Below, piece by piece: positions 33,723-39,589 of a DNA stretch of 39,589 nucleotides (positions within the stretch are counted from its first letter, which is position 1; every line of letters begins with the position of its first letter). Under the pieces are notes generated by a model that saw only the letters and a list, made by a program, of their open reading frames with translations, ran no database searches and had not been told where the DNA came from. The stretch comes from Halovulum marinum (lineage in GTDB: Bacteria > Pseudomonadota > Alphaproteobacteria > Rhodobacterales > Rhodobacteraceae), in NCBI RefSeq assembly GCF_009697225.1, contig NZ_WIND01000026.1, forward strand, positions 1 to 39,589. The letters are read 5' to 3'. Position numbers and translations under genes: made by a program.

Positions 33723-33955
33723 CCCCGGACCGCGCCCGCCGGATCTGCTGACGCGTCGGCGGGCGGCGCTTTTGGCCGCCGCTGCGTGCGTGCAGGGACC
33801 GCCTGCAGCGCGCGCGGATGCCGCCGGCCGTAGCGCCGCGCGCGCGGGTGCGGCGCGGGCGCTCCCGGTCGCCCGACAGGGCTGTCACAGCCGCGGGCCG
33901 AGCGCGATTGATCCGGTCCCCGTGCGGCACTATAGCCGGGGCCGGAGGAGTCCCG
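33723..33955 (+). promoter_or_regulatory. MATE gene upstream region and promoter
   Basis: A 233-base gap. TTGATC (33908-33913), a 17-base spacer and TATAGC (33931-33936) form a good sigma70-like promoter. GGAGGAG at 33944-33950 is the ribosome-binding site. Just after the cytochrome stop a six-pair hairpin GGCGGC/GCCGCC with a TTTT-containing loop lies near 33761-33780, but no T-run follows, so terminator function is uncertain. Confidence 0.5.
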
Positions 33956-35371
33956 ATGAGCGTCGCCCACCCCGGCCAAGGCCATGCGAGCCGGCCCGCC
34001 CCGTCGCAGGGGTGGGCGCACCACATGCGCGCCACGCTGAAGATCGGCGCGCCGCTGATCGCGGCGCAGCTGACGCAGCAGGCGATTCAGGTCACGGATA
34101 CGGTCATGCTGGGCTGGCTCAGCGCCGAGGCGCTGGCAGCGGGCGTGTTGGCCACGACGCTGTTCTTCATCGGCTTCATCGCCGGGACCGGGTTCGCCTA
34201 CGCGGTGATGCCGATGGCCGCCTCGGCGGCGGGTGCGGACGATGTGCGCGGCGTGCGCCGCGTTGTGCGCATGGGCCTCTGGGTCGGCGCTCTGGTGGTC
34301 ACCGTGCTGATGGTGCCGCTGTGGTTCGCCGGGCCGATCCTGCGCCTGACCGGGCAGGACCCCGAACTGGTCGCGCTGGCGGTGCAGTACCTGAGTGTCG
34401 CGCAGTGGGCGCTGTACCCGGCGGTGGCGGTGATGGTGCTGCGCTCCTACCTCTCGGCGCTGGAACGGACGCAGGTGGTGATGTGGGCGACGCTGGCCGG
34501 TGCGGGCCTGAACGTCGTGCTGAACTGGATGTTCATCTTCGGCAACTGGGGTGCGCCCGCGCTGGGCATCCGGGGCGCGGCGATCGCGACGCTGGGCTCG
34601 CAGACGCTGATCCTGCTGCTGCTGGTGGCCTATTCGCTCAGCCGCCCGGCGCTGAAGAAATACGAGCTGTTCGTGCGTTTCCTGCGGCCCGACTGGGAGG
34701 CGTTCCGCGAAGTTCTGCGCCTCGGCGTGCCGATCAGTGCGACCATTCTGGCCGAGGTCGGCATGTTCTCGGTCAGCTCGCTGCTGATGGGGCGGCTGGG
34801 GACGATCCCGCTGGCCGCGCACGGCATCGCGCTGCAGGTGACCTCGGTGATCTTCATGATCCCGCTCAGCCTCGCAAGCGCCGGGACCGTCCGGGTCGGC
34901 CATGCGCTGGGGCGACACGACGCCCACGGGCTGGACCGGGGCGCACGCACGGTGATGACGATGTCGCTGGCGGTGGCATTGTCCGGCGCGCTGGTGCTGT
35001 GGCTGCTGCCCGAGCCGCTGATCCGCGCCTTTCTCGACGACCAAGAGCCGCAGCGCGCCGCGATCGTGGCGACCGGGACCGGGCTTCTGGCCGTCGCGGC
35101 GGTGTTCCAGGTGGTGGACACGCTGCAGGTGATCTCGGTCGGGCTGCTGCGGGGCCTGTCGGACACGCGGGTGCCGATGTGGATCGCGGTGGCGAGCTAC
35201 TGGGGCCTCGGCATCCCGGCGGCCTGGGCGCTGGCCTTCCCGCTCGGCATGGGCGGCATCGGCGTGTGGATCGGCCTGGCGCTGGGCCTGTCCGCGGCGG
35301 CGGTGATGCTGACCTGGCGCTTCGCGCAGCGCGACAGGCTGGGCCTAGTGCGCTACCCGGCGCGGACCTGA
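33956..35371 (+). CDS. MATE-family multidrug efflux transporter
   Basis: A 471-residue protein with about twelve membrane helices in two MatE halves (residues about 28-190 and 250-415). Typical text includes IGAPLIAAQLTQQAIQVTDT, VMLGWLSAEALAAGVLA and PLSLASAGTVRVGHALGR. MATE proteins export cationic drugs, dyes or metabolites in exchange for Na+ or H+; the substrate is unknown. The ATG 33956 has GGAGGAG upstream and a clear promoter. The 3' end overlaps the end of mtaB by 19 bases, tail to tail. Confidence 0.9.
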   Translation: MSVAHPGQGHASRPAPSQGWAHHMRATLKIGAPLIAAQLTQQAIQVTDTVMLGWLSAEALAAGVLATTLFFIGFIAGTGFAYAVMPMAASAAGADDVRGVRRVVRMGLWVGALVVTVLMVPLWFAGPILRLTGQDPELVALAVQYLSVAQWALYPAVAVMVLRSYLSALERTQVVMWATLAGAGLNVVLNWMFIFGNWGAPALGIRGAAIATLGSQTLILLLLVAYSLSRPALKKYELFVRFLRPDWEAFREVLRLGVPISATILAEVGMFSVSSLLMGRLGTIPLAAHGIALQVTSVIFMIPLSLASAGTVRVGHALGRHDAHGLDRGARTVMTMSLAVALSGALVLWLLPEPLIRAFLDDQEPQRAAIVATGTGLLAVAAVFQVVDTLQVISVGLLRGLSDTRVPMWIAVASYWGLGIPAAWALAFPLGMGGIGVWIGLALGLSAAAVMLTWRFAQRDRLGLVRYPART

Positions 35372-36645
35372 GCCTGGGCCGCCAGCGCGCCCGTCAGCCG
35401 GTTTTCGGCGCTGCCGGTCAGGCGGACCTGCACGATCCGCCCCTCGGGCGCGCCGCCGACGACGTCCACCTCGGCGAAGCCCGGAGTGCGGCCACGGGTC
35501 GAGCTCTCCATCAACACCGGCTCGGTGCGGCCGGTCATCGCCGAGAGGTGCCGGGCGACCTGCCGTTCCCCCAGTGCCCGCAGCCGCGCGGCCCGGTCCC
35601 TGATCGCCGCGCCGTCCACGGCGGGCATGCGCGCGGCGGGGGTGCCCTTGCGCGCCGAATAGGGAAAGACGTGCAGCCAGGTCAGCCCGCACTCCTCGAC
35701 CAGCTTCAGCGAGTTCTCGAACATCGCCTCGGTCTCGGTCGGGAACCCGGCGATGATGTCGGCGCCGAACACGATCTCGGGGCGCAGGCGGCGGGCTTCC
35801 TCGCAGAAGCGGATGGCGTCGTCGCGCAAGTGGCGGCGCTTCATCCGCTTCAGGATCATGTCGTCGCCCGCCTGCAGGCTCAGGTGCAGATGCGGCATCA
35901 GCCGGGGCTGCCCCGCGATCGCCTCCATCAGCGCAGGATCGGCCTCAATCGAGTCGATCGAGCTGATCCTGAGGCGCGGCAGGTCCGGCACCAGCTTCAG
36001 GATGCGCTGCACCAGATCGCCCAGGCGCGGCTCTCCCGGCAGGTCGGCGCCCCAGCTGGTCAGGTCGACCCCGGTCAGCACGACCTCCTGGTAGCCGCTG
36101 CCGACCAGCCGCGCGATCTGCTCGACCACGACACCGGCGGGAACCGAGCGCGAGTTGCCCCGGCCATAGGGGATGATGCAGAAGGTGCAGCGATGATCGC
36201 AGCCGTTCTGCACCTGCACATAGGCGCGCGCGCGGGTGCCGAAGCCGTCGATCAGGTGACCGGCGGTTTCGGTCGCGGACATGATGTCGTTGACCTGCAC
36301 CTTCTCGGTCCGGCCGATGAAATCCGGGCCCCTGGCGACGCCTTCCCAGGTCTCGGCGCGCATCTTCTCGAGGTTGCCGATCACCAGATCGACCTCGGGC
36401 ATCGCGGCATAGGTCTCGGGCTCGGTCTGCGCGGCGCAGCCGGTGACGACGATCCTTGCGTCCGGATGCTCGCGGCGCAGCCGGCGGATGCGCTGGCGCG
36501 ACTGGCGCACGGCCTCGGCGGTGACGGCGCAGGTGTTGACGACGACGGTGTCGCCCAGCCCGGCGGCCGCGCCCAGCTCGCGCATGGCCTCGGTCTCGTA
36601 GGCGTTCAGCCGGCAGCCGAAGGTCTCGAAGACGGGGGGCTTCAT
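35353..36645 (-). CDS. mtaB: tRNA t6A37 methylthiotransferase MtaB
   Basis: A 430-residue radical-SAM enzyme that adds a methylthio group to N6-threonylcarbamoyladenosine at tRNA position 37. The N-terminal UPF0004 domain has ETFGCRLNAYE and VVNTCAVTAEA. The radical-SAM cluster motif is C149-xxx-C153-xx-C156 in NGCDHRCTFCIIPYGRG, and a TRAM-like C-terminus follows. GCRLN plus CAVT favour MtaB over MiaB and RimO. It modifies tRNAs reading ANN codons, which include tRNA-Lys(TTT) encoded nearby. It follows dapF with a four-base overlap. Confidence 0.92.
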   Translation of the reverse strand: MKPPVFETFGCRLNAYETEAMRELGAAAGLGDTVVVNTCAVTAEAVRQSRQRIRRLRREHPDARIVVTGCAAQTEPETYAAMPEVDLVIGNLEKMRAETWEGVARGPDFIGRTEKVQVNDIMSATETAGHLIDGFGTRARAYVQVQNGCDHRCTFCIIPYGRGNSRSVPAGVVVEQIARLVGSGYQEVVLTGVDLTSWGADLPGEPRLGDLVQRILKLVPDLPRLRISSIDSIEADPALMEAIAGQPRLMPHLHLSLQAGDDMILKRMKRRHLRDDAIRFCEEARRLRPEIVFGADIIAGFPTETEAMFENSLKLVEECGLTWLHVFPYSARKGTPAARMPAVDGAAIRDRAARLRALGERQVARHLSAMTGRTEPVLMESSTRGRTPGFAEVDVVGGAPEGRIVQVRLTGSAENRLTGALAAQAQVRAG

Positions 36646-37478
36646 GTCAGCGGCAGCGCCGGTGACAGCACCCCTTCGAAGACCTCCTGCGTCGGGCCGG
36701 TGATCCAGACGCCATCCTCGCGCCAGTCGACATGCAGCGTGCCGCCGTCGACGACCACCGTCGCCGCCCGGTCGGTCAGCCCGCGCCGGGCGGCCGCCAC
36801 CAGCGCCGCGCAGGCGCAGGAGCCCGAGGCCAGCGTGATCCCCACGCCCCGCTCCCAGATGCGCAGGCGCAGCCGGTCGCGGGCCCGAACCTCGACCATC
36901 TCGACATTGGTGCGTTGCGGGTAGAGCGGGTCGGTCTCGAACCGCCGGCCCTGCGCGGCGATGTCGGCGTTCTCGGCATCGTCGGTGAAGAACACGCAAT
37001 GCGGGTTGCCCATGCTCAGCGCGACGGGGCCGCCGTCCAGCGGCAGCTTCAGCGTGTCCGTCTCGCGCGCCAGCGGCACCTCCCGCCAGTCCAGCGCCGG
37101 ACGACCCATGTTGACCCGGGTCAGCCGATCGCCCGCGTCCTCGGCCACCAGCACGTCGAAATCGGTGCGCAGGGTGACGCGGGCGGCTCCGGTCTCGTCC
37201 ATCAAGCGCCGCGCGACGCAGCGGGTGGCGTTGCCGCAGGCCCCCGACAGGCTGCCGTCGGCATTCCAGAAGGTCAGGCGGACGGTCTCCTGCGGATCGT
37301 CGTGGATCACCGCCAGCTGGTCGAAGCCCACGCCCCGGTGCCGGTCGCCCAGCGCCCGCGCCAGGGCAGGCGTGACCGGGTCGACGCCGCCCCGGGCGTC
37401 GACGACCACGAAGTCATTGCCCAGCCCATGCATCTTGACGAAGCGCAGGACAGGCGCGGTTTCGGCAGCCTGAGTCAT
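36642..37478 (-). CDS. dapF: Diaminopimelate epimerase
   Basis: A 278-residue DapF that converts LL- to meso-diaminopimelate for lysine and peptidoglycan. Motifs are MHGLGNDFVVVDA, the first catalytic cysteine Cys81 in SGACGNATRC, and the second, Cys221, in LASGSCACAA. Both halves of the pseudo-symmetric fold are complete. No ribosome-binding site precedes the ATG; instead a TATATC -10-like box ends seven bases before it. It is the promoter-proximal gene of a dapF-mtaB pair. Confidence 0.96.
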   Translation of the reverse strand: MTQAAETAPVLRFVKMHGLGNDFVVVDARGGVDPVTPALARALGDRHRGVGFDQLAVIHDDPQETVRLTFWNADGSLSGACGNATRCVARRLMDETGAARVTLRTDFDVLVAEDAGDRLTRVNMGRPALDWREVPLARETDTLKLPLDGGPVALSMGNPHCVFFTDDAENADIAAQGRRFETDPLYPQRTNVEMVEVRARDRLRLRIWERGVGITLASGSCACAALVAAARRGLTDRAATVVVDGGTLHVDWREDGVWITGPTQEVFEGVLSPALPLT

Positions 37479-37485
37479 GGCGCGT

Positions 37486-37491
37486 GATATA
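37486..37491 (-). promoter_or_regulatory. dapF -10 box, possible leaderless start
   Basis: On the minus strand TATATC is followed by ACGCGCC and the dapF ATG, the same seven-base spacing and nearly the same spacer (CCGCGCC) as at hemC. No clear -35 is visible. This suggests that the transcript starts at or next to the start codon. Confidence 0.4.
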
Positions 37492-37552
37492 TGCGCATGC
37501 AGCCGCCGGCGCCAGACCTCGGGTGCAACACGGAAATCCGCCGATTTGCCCC

Positions 37553-37581
37553 TTGACCTGCGGCGCCGCTCCGTCTATTTC
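37553..37581 (+). promoter_or_regulatory. tRNA-Lys promoter
   Basis: TTGACC (37553-37558), 17-base spacer, TATTTC (37576-37581). The -35 matches TTGACA at five of six bases. The -10 ends 12 bases before the tRNA, which suits a short tRNA leader. Confidence 0.6.
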
Positions 37582-37593
37582 CGCGGCCTGCGT

Positions 37594-37669
37594 GGGCCGT
37601 TAGCTCAGTTGGTAGAGCAACTGACTTTTAATCAGTGGGTCGCAGGTTCGAATCCTGCACGGCTCACCA
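37594..37669 (+). tRNA. tRNA-Lys (anticodon TTT), CCA encoded
   Basis: A complete 76-base cloverleaf. The acceptor stem GGGCCGT pairs with ACGGCTC (one G-T pair), followed by A and an encoded CCA. The D-arm has TAGCTCAGTTGGTAGAGCA. The anticodon stem ACTGA/TCAGT encloses CTTTTAA, giving anticodon TTT. The T-arm contains GGTTCGAATCC. Composition changes sharply just after its 3' end, as at tRNA-borne integration sites. Confidence 0.97.
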
Positions 37670-38362
37670 CGTTTACCTTTGTTATCAATGCCTTGAGGGC
37701 TGCCGGTTTTGTCGGCGGCGCGCTTTGCGTTCTGCCGGAAGCAATACGGAAGCACGGCGACAAGAAAGGTAGCGGCAGTCTAAGTGTGGTTAGATCGCAA
37801 CGGCCTTGTTGGGCGCGATAGCCGAGCTGCCTTGATGGCGACTAGGAGCGTCCCTTTTTCAATTCAGGCATGAACTTTCGCGATAGTGCAGTCTGCTGCC
37901 GTTCGCCTCGTTTCACTCGCGCCGTGTGGGGCGGTTTCCGGTCGTACGCTGCGCTGGACACAAACGGCGGTGATGCGCTTAAATCCGACTATTGTCGCCG
38001 TACCAAAGTTGGCGACGCATCGTAAGAACCGAGTTTGCGATCAGAACACCCGCGATGGACCTGATCGATACTTTCGACGTAAACTGATCATCCTGACATC
38101 GAAAATCGGCCACACCAGATCGTCCCAATGCGGGACCACCAACCCGTGAAACAAGATTCATTTGTTCCAGCCCGACAGAAAACGTCTTACATGGAGAGAA
38201 CCGAAAAGAGGACGGCACGATAGCACGAAGAGAAAGTCGTAGGTTGAAGCCTTCGTAGAAAGCCTTCTTTGACATGCCTGAAGACTTTTCCAACATCAGA
38301 AACTCCGTTCAAAAACTGTCATCACTCGCCGAATGTGAATTTTACCTGAGGAGTCTAAATTT
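37670..38362. other. Gene-poor, AT-richer stretch after tRNA-Lys
   Basis: About 690 bases with no gene that can be supported. Base composition is clearly lower in G+C than the preceding 37 kb. Frames at 37886-38149 (plus) and 37979-38296 (minus) lack recognisable similarity and normal codon pattern. This is probably non-coding or decayed sequence at the edge of acquired DNA. GAGGAG about ten bases before 38363 is the ribosome-binding site of the next gene. Confidence 0.55.
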
Positions 38363-39556
38363 ATGGCAAACAACTCATTTGACGAGTTCCATAGGCGTTT
38401 AAACTTGGCGCGGGTTGGCGGTGCTATCTTGTTCTGCGGCGCAGGTTTTTCCGCGGATTGCCTGAATTTCAAGCCGGATGACACCCTCGGCACGGGCGCG
38501 CAGCTGCTCGACCTCTTCAATGACGAACTTAGTCAGCAGCCACCATACAAGGACCTACGAAATGCCGCCGATGCACTACAGGAAAAGATTGGCGACAACG
38601 GCATGATGACACTCCTGAAAGAGCGGTTTACCGTTTCCAACGTAACTGCTGATATGGCCGATCTTTTACGCTACCCATGGCAAGCGGTCTACACGACAAA
38701 TTACGACGATGCTCTCGAGATTGCGGCAAAGGCCGCGATCAAACCGGTCGAGGCGATCAATAACTCCGACGATCCCGACACGGCCGCGCAAAATCTCCCG
38801 ATCATCCATCTACACGGCTATGTGCAGAAATGGGACATACACAACTTTCGCGATAGCTGCGTGCTCGGCGCAGAGAGCTACTCGAAGCTTACCAGTGCAA
38901 AGAACTGGCTCGACCGCTTTCGGCGCGACATCGACCAGGCTCAGATCGTAGTCTTCGTCGGGTTCAATGCTGGCGATTTCCACTTAAATCAAGCGATCAA
39001 CGACCTGACAGGTTTGCGTGGAAAGGCCTTTTTTATCAATCGACCGACCGCACAAGCCGACCCTGATGTCACCGCCGCCCAAACGCGACTCGGCACACCA
39101 TTCTTCATGGGCCGTGCGGGACTTGCCACTACGATCAGAGAACTTCTGGCCAAGGATGCACCGAAAGTGCCGCAACTTGCCAGCTTCGCAAAATACACAC
39201 CCTCAGAACCCGCGGCTACGGTTCCCACACAAATCCAGATTGAAGACCTGTTTCTATATGGAAAAGTAGAACCGTCGCAGCTCGCGCGGGATTGGTCCAA
39301 CAATTTATCCGAATATCACATGCAACGCAGCGCCACACAAGAAATTCTGGCCGCTATCGCTGATGACGCCCGAATTCTACTTCTTGAGGGATATCCCTGT
39401 GATGGCAAGACCCTGCTCACAGCCGATCTTGCCTATCGCCTCTCGGGGGGGAGACCGGTCTACCAAATGCGCCAAGCTTATGAAAACGTGCTGAACGAGG
39501 TCGCAGACATTCTTGAGCTACTCCCCATTCGTTGGACAGTTTCCTACGCGATTTAA
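38363..39556 (+). CDS. SIR2-domain protein with P-loop, apparently truncated (defence-like)
   Basis: A 397-residue frame. Residues about 18-240 form a SIR2-like NAD-binding domain: GAGFS at 26-30, TTNYDD with Asn113, HLHG at 149-152, and FVGFNAGDFHLNQAI. After a linker, a P-loop GYPCDGKT (343-350) opens an NTPase domain that stops 47 residues later. This order is that of SIR2-STAND antiphage proteins, in which phage sensing triggers NAD+ depletion. The missing NTPase remainder and sensor suggest truncation by frameshift or insertion; the closing residues PIRWTVSYAI do not look like a continuation. Codon use is AT-richer than in the flagellar genes, a sign of transfer. Confidence 0.75.
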   Translation: MANNSFDEFHRRLNLARVGGAILFCGAGFSADCLNFKPDDTLGTGAQLLDLFNDELSQQPPYKDLRNAADALQEKIGDNGMMTLLKERFTVSNVTADMADLLRYPWQAVYTTNYDDALEIAAKAAIKPVEAINNSDDPDTAAQNLPIIHLHGYVQKWDIHNFRDSCVLGAESYSKLTSAKNWLDRFRRDIDQAQIVVFVGFNAGDFHLNQAINDLTGLRGKAFFINRPTAQADPDVTAAQTRLGTPFFMGRAGLATTIRELLAKDAPKVPQLASFAKYTPSEPAATVPTQIQIEDLFLYGKVEPSQLARDWSNNLSEYHMQRSATQEILAAIADDARILLLEGYPCDGKTLLTADLAYRLSGGRPVYQMRQAYENVLNEVADILELLPIRWTVSYAI

Positions 39557-39589
39557 GCTACTCTCTGCCCCTGCTGGTCGGTTTCGATC

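Noticed and set aside
33761-33780. Hairpin after the cytochrome gene as an intrinsic terminator
   Set aside because: The T residues are in the loop, not after the stem, so it does not fit an intrinsic terminator.
37886-38296. Two short opposite-strand frames in the stretch after tRNA-Lys
   Set aside because: No recognisable motif, no ribosome-binding site and mutual overlap; not enough to call a gene or an integrase remnant.
37873-38856. Exact 14-base repeat AACTTTCGCGATAG at 37873 and 38843
   Set aside because: A single 14-base match is expected by chance in a window of this size, and the second copy lies inside the SIR2 coding region.
1-39589. CRISPR array, riboswitch or rRNA
   Set aside because: No regularly spaced repeats, no conserved riboswitch core and no rRNA segments were seen on either strand.

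Overview
The window is a high-GC chromosomal segment from an alphaproteobacterium, most likely a member of the Rhodobacteraceae. The evidence is the FlaF/FlbT flagellin regulators, a MotE-like protein, the alphaproteobacterial route to 5-aminolevulinate (ALA synthase, HemA), a c2-type cytochrome resembling that of Rhodobacter, and dense operons whose genes overlap by ATGA or GTGA. All calls come from reading the sequence; no database search was run.

Layout. Positions 1-1269 hold the 3' end of acetyl-CoA synthetase, a DMT-family permease and a small I78-type inhibitor lipoprotein. Positions 1279-29250 are a flagellar cluster: fliF-fliH-fliN-fliP-fliG (minus); fliL, a membrane protein, a motE-like gene, motA and a 777-residue exported protein (plus); fliK-flgD (minus); a rod-binding flgJ and flgN (plus); fliC; flaF-flbT-DUF1217 (plus); a decayed IS110-type element; fliI (minus); flgB-flgC-fliE-fliQ-flgF-flgG-flgA-flgH and a second fliL-like gene (plus); and a lytic transglycosylase with flhA-fliR-flhB-fliJ (minus). 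Together they encode the MS ring, part of the switch, the export gate (FliP, FliQ, FliR, FlhA, FlhB) with its ATPase, the rod, the L ring, flagellin and the MotA stator. Not found between the two non-flagellar borders: flgE, flgK, flgL, flgI, fliM, fliO and motB.

Positions 29342-33722 carry haem genes (hemE divergent from hemC, a small unknown gene, hemA) followed by a haem-using cytochrome c2. Positions 33956-37669 carry a MATE transporter, mtaB, dapF and tRNA-Lys(TTT). Several sigma70-like promoters with 17-base spacers are visible here, and hemC and dapF look as if they may be transcribed without a leader.

After the tRNA the sequence becomes visibly richer in A+T. A gene-poor stretch of about 690 bases leads to a SIR2-domain protein with a C-terminal P-loop, resembling SIR2-STAND antiphage proteins but stopping just after the P-loop. 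This looks like the edge of a genomic or defence island beside tRNA-Lys, cut off by the window end, and it is the most unusual part of the window.
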